Positions 11,901 to 20,750 are shown, numbered from the stretch's first letter. The stretch is 40,279 nt of DNA from Rhodospirillaceae bacterium (GCA_002686255.1 NZAZ01000024.1:1-40279); one strand, 5' to 3'. Notes: a model not told the origin generated them from the sequence alone. A program made the numbers and translations.

Positions 11901-14792
11901 TTAGGGCTGCTCTTTCAAGGCCGGGACCGGCGAGTCCTCCCTTTCAAGGTCCGGCTCGCCGGAATGCTTGAGGATCTCGCGGCGCACCCGGTCGCGAAGC
12001 GACACCGCCCGCGCCCAATTTCCCTCCTCCCCGGCGGCCGGGTCCGGCTCGACCGTTTTGCCGATGACGATGGTAATGGTCCCCGGCCTGGGCAACCATG
12101 AACCGTCGCGCAACATCGACCGGGTGCCCCGGATGATGACCGGCACGATCGGCGCGTCCGCTTCCGCCGCGGCGACAAAAGCGCCCATATGAAAAGGCAG
12201 CAACCCGGGCATCCGCGATAGGGTCCCTTCGGCGAAGAACAGCGGCGAGTGGCCGTTTTGTAAGCCCTGGGTCACCCGTCCGGTGTCGTCGATTCCCCGT
12301 TCGCGGTCGAACCGTTCGACGAACTCGGTTTCCAGCCGATCAAGCGGGATGCGCGTCATCCACGAATTCCTCAGTTCCGCCTTGACGACGAACCGGACCG
12401 GCCGGGGCAGGACGGCGCCGAGGGCGAAGCCGTCCAGGTAGCTGGCGTGGTTGGAAACGAAGACCGCGGCCCGGCCCTTTGGCGGCAGGTTTTCCAAACC
12501 CCGAACCGTCAACCGCGCCCCCACCAGCCACGCCAGCAGCCGGACCCCGCCGCCAAGACAGGTCCAACGCCAACCGAAGGGATGGATGGCGATGGCGCCC
12601 AGCCACAACAGCGGCACCAACAACCCGGTCAATAGCCAGGCGTAGGCGCCGAACAACATGACGCCAGCGCCGCGCCAGGCCCGGCGGGCCCTGGGCCCCG
12701 CCGAGGCCAGGGTCATGCGGGCCACCTGCCACCAGATGGCCGCGGGCGGTTTGCCGATCAGTCCCTTTTCGTAGATATCCCGGCAGGCGGAGCGGCGAAT
12801 CTTGCCGCTCGACGTCTTGAGGACGGTCCGCAGCGGCGCCAGGACAACGTCGTCGGGGGGACCGCCTATCAAATCCACACCCAGGCCGTTGATGGCGGAC
12901 CGCAGGCGTTCCTGGTCCTCGGGCTTGCGTTTGCGGGTTTCGGCAAGGATGACCAGGCGTTCCGTGCCGGTGGCCGGATCGGCGCTGCCGAAGACGGCGA
13001 CGTTGCCTTTCAGCACGCCCTCAAGATCGCCAACGGCGTCCTCGAATTCGGCCGGAAAAATATTACGCCCGCCGCGGATGATGATGTCCTTGGTGCGGCC
13101 GGTGATATACACGTCGCCGCCGGCGATATAGGCCAGGTCGCCGGAATTCAGCCAATCGCCGTCAAACAAAGCCTCGGTTTCCCTGGGGTTGCGGAAATAA
13201 CCAACCGTGGCCGACGGACCCAGGAACTGTAACCGGCCTTCCTGGCGTTCCGGGGCCTCGCGCCCGGCGTCATCGACGATCCGGATCTGATGTTGAGGCA
13301 ATGGCCGCCCGCAATTGACGAAACGGAGCGCCCCGCCGTCGGCGTCATCCGCAACCTCGGCCTGGCCGGTATTCATGAACGTGTCGCGATGGACCCGGTC
13401 GATGACCGGCCCCCGGCCCACAGGCGGGAAGGCCAGCGCCACCGAACACTCGGCCAGGCCATAGACCGGCATCAACGCTTTCGGGTTGAACCCGTATTCC
13501 CGGAACCGGTCGGTGAACCTTTGCAGGGTATCGGGGTTGATGGCTTCGGCGCCGTTAAACGCCACGCGCCATGAACTCAGGTCCAGGCCTTCTATGTCTT
13601 GGTCGGTGATCCGGTTGAGGCACAGTTCATAGGCGAAGTTGGGCGCCCCCGAGATCGTCCCCCGGGCGCGGTGGATCGCCCACAGCCAACGCTTCGGACG
13701 GGCCAGGAAATCCAGCGGCGGCATGATGACCAATGGGCTGGCGTAATAGAGGTTGCCGAGCCACGCCCCGATCAGGCCCATGTCGTGATAAAGGGGCAGC
13801 CAACTGACGAACGTGTCCCGAGGGGTGGCTTCCAAGGCCTCGCCCATGACCCGGATGTTGGCCATCAGGTTGGCGTGGGTCAGCATCACGCCCTTAGGCG
13901 CGCCGGTGCTGCCCGAGGTGTATTGCAGAAAGGCGATGTCCCGGTCCCGCGGCACCGGCCGGCTTAACGATCCCGCCCGCTCCATCAATTCCTCTACGGT
14001 GACGACGCCCTTGAGGATTTCCGCCTGCCCCGCCAAAAGCCCGGCAAAGCGCTGGGCTTCCGGCACGGTGATCATTATCGCGCCTTGGGCATTGTCGATG
14101 ATGGCGGCGTGACGGGTGAGGTGTTCTTCGATCTGACTCGGGCGTCCCGGCGGATAGATGGGGACCGGCACCCCACCGGCGTAAAGAATGCCGAAAAAGC
14201 TGAAGAAATAATCCGCCCCGGTGGGCAGCATGACGACCGCCGAGCGGCCGGGCTCGAACCCTTGTTGTTGCAGGCCGGCGGCGACCCGTTCGGCGCCTTC
14301 CTTGAGGGCCCGATAGGAAAGTGTCTCGCCGTCGCCTTCGTCGCTGTAAAGCCTGATGTGCGGCCGGTCGGGATGGACCCGGGCATGGAAGTCCAAAACC
14401 TCGGTCAGGGTGGCGGCCCCATGGGGCAGGTCCCCGGCTTCCTCGACAACACCGGCCACGATATCCTCTTGTATGGGGATTCCTCCTGCCTCTTTGATAT
14501 CCTTGGCGGCGCCGAGGACCGCCCTCAGCAAATCGCGGGGTGTTTCGGCGTTGGCGAAGGCGTGCTCCGGCAGGGAAATCCCGAAGGCGCGTTCGATCCG
14601 GACCAGAAGCTCGACCCGGCCCAGGCTGTCGAAGCCCAGGTCCTTGTCCAGCAAACTGTCCAACGTGACCGGGGTTTGGGATAAATGGGGGCGAAGCTCG
14701 GCGGCCACCTCACGGACCTGCCGCAAAAGCTGGGCCGCCGGGACTGAAGCTGCCGGTTCGGCGTCTTTGCCGTTGTTTGGGGCCCCTGTCAT
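11901..14792 (-). CDS. ACP - fatty acyl-AMP ligase - PlsC-type acyltransferase fusion
   Basis: This 963-residue fusion has three domains. Residues 20-95 are an acyl carrier protein with the phosphopantetheine serine S56 in DLGFDSLGRVELL. Residues 125-680 are an AMP-forming acyl ligase of the FAAL type: P-loop YTSGSTGAPKGV (291-302), SWLPLYHDMGLIG (330-342), VYGLAECSVALAFPP, SGDLAYI, and catalytic Lys K664 in KTSSGKIRR. A hydrophobic stretch at about 708-740 may anchor it. Residues 760-945 are a 1-acylglycerol-phosphate-type acyltransferase with H782-x4-D787 (NHASYLD) and FAEGT (853-857). The protein could activate a free fatty acid, load it on its own ACP and transfer it to a lyso-lipid or other acceptor. 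GGAAGG precedes the ATG by 7 bases. The order differs from E. coli Aas (acyltransferase first). The acceptor is unknown. Confidence 0.9.
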   Translation of the reverse strand: MTGAPNNGKDAEPAASVPAAQLLRQVREVAAELRPHLSQTPVTLDSLLDKDLGFDSLGRVELLVRIERAFGISLPEHAFANAETPRDLLRAVLGAAKDIKEAGGIPIQEDIVAGVVEEAGDLPHGAATLTEVLDFHARVHPDRPHIRLYSDEGDGETLSYRALKEGAERVAAGLQQQGFEPGRSAVVMLPTGADYFFSFFGILYAGGVPVPIYPPGRPSQIEEHLTRHAAIIDNAQGAIMITVPEAQRFAGLLAGQAEILKGVVTVEELMERAGSLSRPVPRDRDIAFLQYTSGSTGAPKGVMLTHANLMANIRVMGEALEATPRDTFVSWLPLYHDMGLIGAWLGNLYYASPLVIMPPLDFLARPKRWLWAIHRARGTISGAPNFAYELCLNRITDQDIEGLDLSSWRVAFNGAEAINPDTLQRFTDRFREYGFNPKALMPVYGLAECSVALAFPPVGRGPVIDRVHRDTFMNTGQAEVADDADGGALRFVNCGRPLPQHQIRIVDDAGREAPERQEGRLQFLGPSATVGYFRNPRETEALFDGDWLNSGDLAYIAGGDVYITGRTKDIIIRGGRNIFPAEFEDAVGDLEGVLKGNVAVFGSADPATGTERLVILAETRKRKPEDQERLRSAINGLGVDLIGGPPDDVVLAPLRTVLKTSSGKIRRSACRDIYEKGLIGKPPAAIWWQVARMTLASAGPRARRAWRGAGVMLFGAYAWLLTGLLVPLLWLGAIAIHPFGWRWTCLGGGVRLLAWLVGARLTVRGLENLPPKGRAAVFVSNHASYLDGFALGAVLPRPVRFVVKAELRNSWMTRIPLDRLETEFVERFDRERGIDDTGRVTQGLQNGHSPLFFAEGTLSRMPGLLPFHMGAFVAAAEADAPIVPVIIRGTRSMLRDGSWLPRPGTITIVIGKTVEPDPAAGEEGNWARAVSLRDRVRREILKHSGEPDLEREDSPVPALKEQP

Positions 14793-14886
14793 CCTATCGC
14801 CTTCCGCCCTTTCAACTCATTGATGAAAATTGTAGGACTTAATGACATGGGCCAAAAGGGCAGGCCTTGTTTAAAAGGATCGTTAC

Positions 14887-16275
14887 ATGACCGACCGGGG
14901 GAATTCCGCCGTCAGCCGCGACATCGCCTATCACGTACACGGCTACACCAATCTCAAGAAACACCAGGATCGGGGTCCGCTGATCATTACCGGCGGCGAC
15001 GGCATCCGCGTCCAGGACGACAGCGGCAAGACCTATATCGAAGGCCTGGCCGGGTTGTGGTGCGCGTCTTTGGGATTCTCCGAGGAACGCCTGATCGAAG
15101 CCGCCACCCAGGCCCTGAAGAGACTCCCCTACTACCACGGCTTCGCCCACAAGACCGCCGACGTCACCATTGAGCTGGCGGCGAAGCTGATCTCCATCGC
15201 CCCGACGCCGATGTCGAAGGTGTTGTTCGCCAATTCGGGCTCGGAAGCCATCGATCTGGCGATCAAGCTGATCTGGTACTACAACAACGCCCTCGGGCGG
15301 CCGGAAAAAAAGAAGATCATCTCCCGCAACCGGGCCTATCACGGGATTACGGTCGCCGCCGGCAGCCTGACGGGGTTGTCTCTCGTTCACGACGATTTCG
15401 ACCTGCCCATCGAACGCATCCTGCACACGGATTGTCCGCATTACTACCGCGAAGCCGAAGATGGCGAGTCGGAAGAGGATTTCGCGTCGCGCTGCGCCGA
15501 AAACCTGGAGAAGTTGATCGCCGAGGAAGGCCCGGACACCATCGCCGCCTTCTTCGCCGAGCCGGTCATGGGGGCGGGCGGCGTCATTGTGCCGCCGGCG
15601 ACCTATTTCGAAAAAATCCAGGCCGTGCTCGGGAAATACGACGTGTTGATGCTGGCCGATGAAGTGATCTGCGGCTTCGGGCGCACCGGCAACATGTGGG
15701 GCACGCAGACCTATGGCATGAAGCCGGACATGATCACCTGCGCCAAGGCGCTGTCGTCGGCCTATATCCCGATTGCGGCGCTGATGGTTTCCGAACCCAT
15801 TTATCAGGCCATGGTCAAGGAAAGCGAAAAACTGGGTCTTTTCGGCCACGGGTCTACCTATGGCGGACATCCCGTGGCGGCGGCGGTGGCATTGGAAACC
15901 CTCAACATCTACGAAGAACGCGATATCGTCGGTCGGGCCCGTGCCCTCGCCCCTCGCTTTCAGGACGGGCTCCGGAAATTCGCCGACCATCCCCTTATCG
16001 GCGAAGTCCGCGGCGTCGGTCTGGTCGCCGGTATTGAACTTGTCCGCGACAAGGCCACCAAGGAGGCTTTCGACCCCAAACTCGGCGTCGGCGGCCATTT
16101 CCAGGGCCGGGCACAGGAAGAAGGGCTGCTGATCCGCGCCATCGGCGACACCCTCGCCGTCTGCCCGCCGCTTATCATTTCCGAGGCCGAAATAGACGAA
16201 CTGCTCGGGTGCATCGACAGGGCCCTTGAGGCGACCTGGGCCTGGGTCAAGGAAAACGGCTCGGTCGCGGCTTAA
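14887..16275 (+). CDS. Class III PLP aminotransferase (omega-amino acid/diamine type)
   Basis: The 462-residue enzyme is a class III aminotransferase. It has the PLP-phosphate loop NSGSEAIDLAIK (116-127), the YHGIT segment (151-155), D258 in LADEVICGFGRTG (binding the pyridine nitrogen) and Schiff-base Lys K287 in ITCAKALSSAYIP. Its length and the GLWCASLGF, LFGHGSTYGGHPVAAA motifs place it with omega-amino-acid or putrescine:pyruvate aminotransferases rather than with ornithine aminotransferase or GSA aminomutase. The exact amine cannot be read off. AAGGA precedes the ATG by 8 bases. It is divergent from the FAAL fusion (94-base gap) and followed by hemA, but the 200-base gap suggests separate control. 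Confidence 0.9.
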   Translation: MTDRGNSAVSRDIAYHVHGYTNLKKHQDRGPLIITGGDGIRVQDDSGKTYIEGLAGLWCASLGFSEERLIEAATQALKRLPYYHGFAHKTADVTIELAAKLISIAPTPMSKVLFANSGSEAIDLAIKLIWYYNNALGRPEKKKIISRNRAYHGITVAAGSLTGLSLVHDDFDLPIERILHTDCPHYYREAEDGESEEDFASRCAENLEKLIAEEGPDTIAAFFAEPVMGAGGVIVPPATYFEKIQAVLGKYDVLMLADEVICGFGRTGNMWGTQTYGMKPDMITCAKALSSAYIPIAALMVSEPIYQAMVKESEKLGLFGHGSTYGGHPVAAAVALETLNIYEERDIVGRARALAPRFQDGLRKFADHPLIGEVRGVGLVAGIELVRDKATKEAFDPKLGVGGHFQGRAQEEGLLIRAIGDTLAVCPPLIISEAEIDELLGCIDRALEATWAWVKENGSVAA

Positions 16276-16283
16276 AACGCCAG

Positions 16284-16297
16284 TTAACCACGATCAA
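16284..16297. promoter_or_regulatory. Near-match FNR/CRP-type site before hemA
   Basis: TTAACCACGATCAA differs from TTGAY-N4-RTCAA at one position (A for G). It lies just after the aminotransferase stop codon and about 190 bases before the preferred hemA ATG, or 75 bases before the alternative ATG at 16373. hemA is under FnrL control in Rhodobacter, which makes the match worth noting. Confidence 0.3.
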
Positions 16298-16486
16298 GGC
16301 CCCCCCACCCTGTCCGTTGTTATTCTTTGCCCAAGTTGAGATGGCCCGGAAACGGATAGAGAGGCGCAGTCGATGAACATCGCATTAAAACAGTCGAAAA
16401 AGAATGAATCCCCGGTGTATAGTGCGTCACGGGGATCATTGGCGGACTCCAACGATAAACTTTTTAACCATCCTGGGCAGCAATCC

Positions 16487-17701
16487 ATGGACTATGAAGA
16501 ATTTTTCGCCGACAAAATCGGCGCCTTGAGGAAGGAAGGCCGTTACCGGGTTTTCGCCGACCTCGAGCGCAGGGCCGGGGATTTTCCCCAGGCCGTCAAT
16601 CACCGTCACGGCGCCGTCAACGAAGTCACGGTCTGGTGTTCAAACGATTACCTGGGCATGGGCCAGCACCCGGAAGTGTTGGACGCCATGAAAACCGCCA
16701 TCGACAAATGCGGCGCCGGCGCCGGCGGCACCCGCAACATTGCCGGCACCAACCATTACCATGTGCTCCTGGAGCACGAACTGGCCGATCTGCATGGCAA
16801 GGAAGCGGCGCTTATTTTCGGTTCCGGCTGGACCGCCAACCTGACGGCGTTGAGCACACTGGGCGCCATGCTGCCGGACTGCGTTATCCTTTCAGACGCC
16901 AAGAACCACAATTCCATGATCGAAGGCATCGTCCATTCGAAGGCCGAGAAAAAGATCTTCAAGCACAACGACGTCGAAGACCTGGAGCGCCTGCTGAGCG
17001 AATACCCCATCGAGCGCCCGAAGCTGGTGGCGTTCGAATCCGTCTATTCCATGGACGGTGACGTGGCGCCGATCAAGGAATTCTGTGACATCGCCGATAA
17101 ATACGGGGCCATGACCTTTATCGACGAAGTGCATGCCGTGGGCCTTTACGGGCAACGGGGCGCCGGCGTCGCCGAACGCGAAGGCCTGATGAACAGGCTG
17201 ACCGTGATCCAGGGTACCATGGCCAAGGCCTTCGGCGTGGTCGGCGGATACGTCGCCGGTTCGGCGGTGTTTTGCGATTTCCTGCGGTCCTACGGCACCG
17301 GTTTCATCTTTTCCACCGCCATGCCTCCCGGCGTTGCCGCCGCGGCACTGACTTCCATCCGGTATCTAAAGGAACACAACGAGATCCGCGAAAAGCACCA
17401 GGAACGCGCGGCGACCCTGAAACGCCGCCTGACCGAGGCCGGCATCGCGGTGATGGTGTCATCAACGACCCATATCGTGCCGGTGCCCATCGGCGATCCG
17501 GTGCTGTGCAAGCAGGCTTCGGATATCCTTATGGATAAATTCGGGATTTACGTGCAGCCGATCAATTTCCCGACCGTGGAACGGGGCACCGAAAGGCTGC
17601 GCTTCACCCCGACCCCCTATCACACCGATGCCGATATCGACCATTTGGTTTCAGCGCTGAAGGGAGTCTGGGCCAGCCTGGGGCTGAAATTCGCCGCCTG
17701 A
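16487..17701 (+). CDS. hemA: 5-aminolevulinate synthase
   Basis: This 404-residue PLP enzyme condenses glycine with succinyl-CoA to 5-aminolevulinate, the first step of haem synthesis by the C4 route used in alphaproteobacteria. Diagnostic blocks are [35 protein letters not shown] (75-92), [13 protein letters not shown]213 and H216 in [12 protein letters not shown], Schiff-base K247 in [13 protein letters not shown], and [20 protein letters not shown] chose ATG 16487 because [23 protein letters not shown] is the usual family start. An ATG at 16373, with AGAGG upstream, would add 38 residues that are Ser/Asn/Lys-rich and AT-rich in codons, unlike the family. That stretch is more likely leader, but this is not settled. 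Confidence 0.93.
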   Translation: MDYEEFFADKIGALRKEGRYRVFADLERRAGDFPQAVNHRHGAVNEVTVWCSNDYLGMGQHPEVLDAMKTAIDKCGAGAGGTRNIAGTNHYHVLLEHELADLHGKEAALIFGSGWTANLTALSTLGAMLPDCVILSDAKNHNSMIEGIVHSKAEKKIFKHNDVEDLERLLSEYPIERPKLVAFESVYSMDGDVAPIKEFCDIADKYGAMTFIDEVHAVGLYGQRGAGVAEREGLMNRLTVIQGTMAKAFGVVGGYVAGSAVFCDFLRSYGTGFIFSTAMPPGVAAAALTSIRYLKEHNEIREKHQERAATLKRRLTEAGIAVMVSSTTHIVPVPIGDPVLCKQASDILMDKFGIYVQPINFPTVERGTERLRFTPTPYHTDADIDHLVSALKGVWASLGLKFAA

Positions 17702-17872
17702 TTCGGCCGCCCTAAGCCGTTTTCACTCCTATTCCCCGGCCTTGTTTCTTCATAGGGCTCCGGGGGTGCGTGGATTTGGCCAAAAATTTCCCTTTAAATT
17801 AGAATCATACCCTTGCATTCCCCATATAGTAAGGCACCCTCCGTCTCCCCTAAAACGCCGGGAACGGGTTAA

Positions 17873-19258
17873 ATGCCGGTTGAGCGACGAGATAAAATGG
17901 CCGAGCCACTAAAATTAACCACCGCCCGGGGCCGGATGGCGGCTTACTGGCTGACGGGACTGGGGCTGACGGTGGTTTTTGCCGTCCTGCACGGTCATCA
18001 GTGGCGGGGCGGCGGCGGTCTTCATACCCCCGAGGAAGCCTTGGCCGCCTTGTTGGCGGCGATCGTCGGCGCCATGGCCCTAGTGCGTTTTTACTCCAAG
18101 AAGGACAACGTATTCCTTTTAATCGGCGCCGGGTTCCTGGGCACCGCGTTTTTGGACGGTTATCACGCGCTGGTGACGTCCGAATTCTTCCGGACCTTCA
18201 TGCCGTCCGACCTGTCGTCCCTGACCCCGTGGAGCTGGATCACCTCGCGTCAGTTCCTCGCCATTATGATGTTCCTGAGCTGGCTGGCATGGCTGCGCGA
18301 GCAGCGCCTTGGACGGAAAGGCAGGATCACCGAACGGGCCGTCTATATCTTCACCGGCGCCTTAACTTTGTTGAGTTTCCTGTTCTTCGCCTTCGTGCCG
18401 CTGCCGTCCGCCTATTATCCGGACATCACCTTCAACCGGCCCGAGGAATTCGGCCCGGCCATTTTCTTTCTGATGGCGCTGATAGGATACCTGAAAAAAG
18501 GCCATTGGCGCGACGATGCCTTCGAGCACTGGTTGGTTTTGTCGTTGATTGCCGGGGTCATCGGCCAAGCGGTATTCATGTCCCAATCCGGGCAACTCTT
18601 TGATTATGAATTCGACGTCGTCCACTTGCTCAAGATAGTGAGCTACGTGTGCGTGCTGACGGGCCTGATGATCAACATGTTCACGACCTTCCGCAGCGCC
18701 GAGGAAAACGAAGCCCGGTTTCGCGGCGCCATCGAAAGCCTGCAGGAAAGTTTCGCCCTTTACGATTCCGACGACCGCCTCGTCCTCTATAACGACGAGT
18801 TCGTGCGTCTTCATGCCGGCATCGAGGACATCATCAAGCCCGGGCTGCCGTTCGAGGGCCTGATCAGAGCCAGTGTCAAACGCGACATTGTCACCGAAGC
18901 CATCGGCAGAGAGGGGCAATATATCCAGGAGCGGGTCCGCCAGCACCGCAATCCTTCGGAGATGATCGTCCGCCAGCTCACCGACGGCACCTGGTACATC
19001 ATCAACGAAGCCCGGACTCCCGATGGCGGAATCGCCGTCACCCAGACCGACATCACCGAGCTCAAGGACGCCGAAAAGGCCCTGCGCGAAGGCGAGGAAC
19101 GCTTGAAGGCCATCATCGATAAACACGACGGATCCATCGGGTTCGACGCCGAGGCCGGCAAAGGGACGACTTTTTACTTCGAGGTTCCCCTTTTCGACGA
19201 AGGCGCCGCCGAGGAAGCATCCCCTCCACCCCCAACCGCCAAGCATTACGTATCCTGA
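17873..19258 (+). CDS. MASE3-PAS membrane sensor with the kinase core missing
   Basis: The 461-residue protein has about seven transmembrane helices (residues 22-275) of the MASE3 sensor type, with FLLIGAGFLGTAFLDGYHAL and SWITSRQFLAIMMFLSWLAWL. A PAS domain follows at about 283-398 (FRGAIESLQESFALYDSDDRLVLYNDEFVRLH ... TQTDITELKDAEKAL). The frame then runs EGEERLKAIIDKHDGSIGFDAEAGKGTTFYFEVPLFDE (407-443). Here EERLKAII is a typical start of a further PAS domain, whereas DKHDGSIGFDAEAGKGTTFYFEVPL is the last strand of a histidine-kinase ATPase domain. The phospho-acceptor helix and the N, G1, F and G2 boxes are absent. This is an in-frame deletion of roughly a kinase core. The remaining protein may be an inert relic or a kinase-less sensor. 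The start at 17873 or 17897 is undecided. Confidence 0.8.
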   Translation: MPVERRDKMAEPLKLTTARGRMAAYWLTGLGLTVVFAVLHGHQWRGGGGLHTPEEALAALLAAIVGAMALVRFYSKKDNVFLLIGAGFLGTAFLDGYHALVTSEFFRTFMPSDLSSLTPWSWITSRQFLAIMMFLSWLAWLREQRLGRKGRITERAVYIFTGALTLLSFLFFAFVPLPSAYYPDITFNRPEEFGPAIFFLMALIGYLKKGHWRDDAFEHWLVLSLIAGVIGQAVFMSQSGQLFDYEFDVVHLLKIVSYVCVLTGLMINMFTTFRSAEENEARFRGAIESLQESFALYDSDDRLVLYNDEFVRLHAGIEDIIKPGLPFEGLIRASVKRDIVTEAIGREGQYIQERVRQHRNPSEMIVRQLTDGTWYIINEARTPDGGIAVTQTDITELKDAEKALREGEERLKAIIDKHDGSIGFDAEAGKGTTFYFEVPLFDEGAAEEASPPPPTAKHYVS

Positions 19259-19262
19259 TTTG

Positions 19263-19473
19263 CTAGCAGGCTGCTGAAAACTCATGATTTGGAGCAATCA
19301 CCCTTCGAGACGGACCGCTGGTCCTCCTCAGGGTGAGGCATAATGTATTATAAATCCTCATCCCGGGCAGCGAGCGCAAGCGAGCGTGTCGAAGCCTCAT
19401 CCTGAGGAGCCGGCCAGCGGACGGCGTCTCGAAGGATTGTTGACGCAAATCCACTTTTTCAGCAGCCTGCTAG
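19263..19473. mobile_element. 211-bp MITE-like element with 18-bp perfect terminal inverted repeats
   Basis: CTAGCAGGCTGCTGAAAA at 19263-19280 is perfectly inverted at 19456-19473. If the outer CTAG is a 4-base target duplication, as in the IS5 family, the element is 19267-19469. Inside, a second inverted pair is built on CCTTCGAGAC...CCTCAGGGTGAGG and CCTCATCCTGAGG...GTCTCGAAGG, so the whole element is a nested palindrome able to fold into a long hairpin. It has no coding capacity. It sits between the truncated sensor gene and the winged-helix regulator gene, 4 bases after the sensor stop codon. Confidence 0.8.
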
Positions 19474-19557
19474 ACTAATCCCCCGCCTCGCCAGGGTTGA
19501 GTGGACTTCGACCCCGGCGGACGGTATTTTGCCGTTGAAAAGGAACGGATTTTCGCG

Positions 19558-20100
19558 ATGTATGCGGACAACACCCTGACCCCTAAGGAAGCCGTTCGGC
19601 TTTGCGCCTTGGGGACGCTGGCCTCGGGACCGGTGCGTTACAGCGCCCTGGCCAATGCCATTCGCCACTTCGTCAGCCATATCACCGGACCGTCCCTCGA
19701 AGTCATGGGCACGTCCCTGGAACTACTTAAATACGAAGGGCTGGTAACCGCCGTCGACGGCATCGGCATGGAGGACGACGCGGTCCTCAAAATCACCGAG
19801 TCCGGCGAAGCCGAGCTGCGCACCCTATTGACCGCCAACGTCCGTGCCCAGGCCAGCGAGATGAACAAGCTGATCGTCGCCTTGAAGTTCCGTTTTCTGC
19901 ATCTTCTGGACGAAACCGGCCAACGCAACCAGGCCGACATCCTTATCGAGGGCCAAGAGATCGAGTTGGCCCGCCTGGATCAACTGCGCCAACATCACGC
20001 CGAAGACGGCGGGCATTTGCTGGAATGGCTGGATCACGACATTCAGGAACTGGAATCCCGTCTCGCCTGGCTGCGGGATTTCCGTGATCGCCTGGGCTAA
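19558..20100 (+). CDS. PadR-like winged-helix transcriptional regulator
   Basis: The 180-residue protein begins MYADNTLTPKEAVRLCALGTLASGPVRYSALANAIRHF, a winged-helix start of the PadR-like type, with the recognition region SLEVMGTSLELLKYEGLVTAVDG (about 46-68) and the wing LKITESGEAELRTLL. The C-terminal half (95-178) is a helical, probably coiled-coil dimerisation region rich in Leu, Glu and Arg. I chose the ATG at 19558 because homology begins there; AAGGA lies rather far upstream (about 14 bases). The upstream in-frame codons to 19501 adjoin the MITE and look non-coding. The ligand and targets are unknown. Confidence 0.7.
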   Translation: MYADNTLTPKEAVRLCALGTLASGPVRYSALANAIRHFVSHITGPSLEVMGTSLELLKYEGLVTAVDGIGMEDDAVLKITESGEAELRTLLTANVRAQASEMNKLIVALKFRFLHLLDETGQRNQADILIEGQEIELARLDQLRQHHAEDGGHLLEWLDHDIQELESRLAWLRDFRDRLG

Positions 20101-20166
20101 GAGCCTATCCGAATAACTGGGCATGGCCGTGAAAGCGTTAAATTCTGCCGGAATCTTGAAAGCCGA

Positions 20167-20529
20167 TCAGGCCAGGAGCTTGTCGCAAGCCTGTTGCAGC
20201 CCGGCGAGCATTTTTTCGCCGGCCTTTCCGCCTTGGCCCTTCATGTCCTCGCCGATGACCAGTTTCAGCGAAGCAATATGGAGCTTTACCGCCTCGACCT
20301 CTTCGTCACCGATCTTGTCCGCCTTTTCGATCAACCGGCAAAGTTCGTTGGCGATCGCCGTCATCAGGTCATAACCGAAACTGCCCCCTTGGCCCTTGAT
20401 GTCGTGGGAAATATGGAAAACCGCTTCCATTTCATCTTTCCGGCCGCCCGTCGCCGCTTCCAGCTTCGCATAGGCTTGGTCGATTTTCTTGAGATCCTCG
20501 GCGACCCAGTTCAGGTAACTGTCGGCCAT
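20167..20529 (-). CDS. Second orphan HPt domain protein
   Basis: This 120-residue helical protein carries the HPt motif HISHDIKGQGGSFGYDLMTAIANELCRLIE, with predicted phospho-histidine H42 (S41-H42-D-I-K-G). The helix that follows is spaced as in HPt four-helix bundles. The C-terminal 35 residues extend the domain (VIGEDMKGQGGKAGEKMLAGLQQACDKLL), and MKGQGGKAG echoes the active-site IKGQGGSFG without a histidine. ATG 20529 has AGGAA about 8 bases upstream; upstream in-frame codons to 20655 lack similarity. No kinase or receiver gene is adjacent, but the MASE3-PAS sensor relic lies 0.9 kb away on the other strand. Confidence 0.78.
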   Translation of the reverse strand: MADSYLNWVAEDLKKIDQAYAKLEAATGGRKDEMEAVFHISHDIKGQGGSFGYDLMTAIANELCRLIEKADKIGDEEVEAVKLHIASLKLVIGEDMKGQGGKAGEKMLAGLQQACDKLLA

Positions 20530-20728
20530 GGGCCACGTTCCTTTTTTTTCGCGTGCCAAAGACGGACCCTTCCTTGACGGTGGCCCGATTTTTCCAAAAA
20601 CTATATGGAATGCCGGGACAATAGCAAGCTGAGAACCTTCACGATTCCCTGACAAAAAAAGGGGAGATCTTTAGAGACCGTTTGGAAAAGAATAGTGTGA
20701 TTTCATGACCTTGCCAATCGCCTGATCA

Positions 20729-20750
20729 TAAGTTGGATCATGGCAACTTA
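20729..20750. promoter_or_regulatory. 7-bp inverted repeat in the HPt / small-protein intergenic region
   Basis: TAAGTTG and CAACTTA form a perfect inverted repeat around an 8-base centre, in the divergent 336-base gap (20530-20865). It could be an operator. Another GC-rich hairpin (GAGCCGCCC / GGGGCGCTC) at about 20829-20849 lies just before the ribosome site of the gene at 20866. No promoter is clear in the gap. Confidence 0.35.

Noticed and set aside
16487-17701. Reading this alpha-oxoamine synthase as a serine palmitoyltransferase of a sphingolipid cluster with the ACP-FAAL fusion
   Set aside because: The sequence carries the specific 5-aminolevulinate synthase blocks ([26 protein letters not shown]), so hemA is far more likely.
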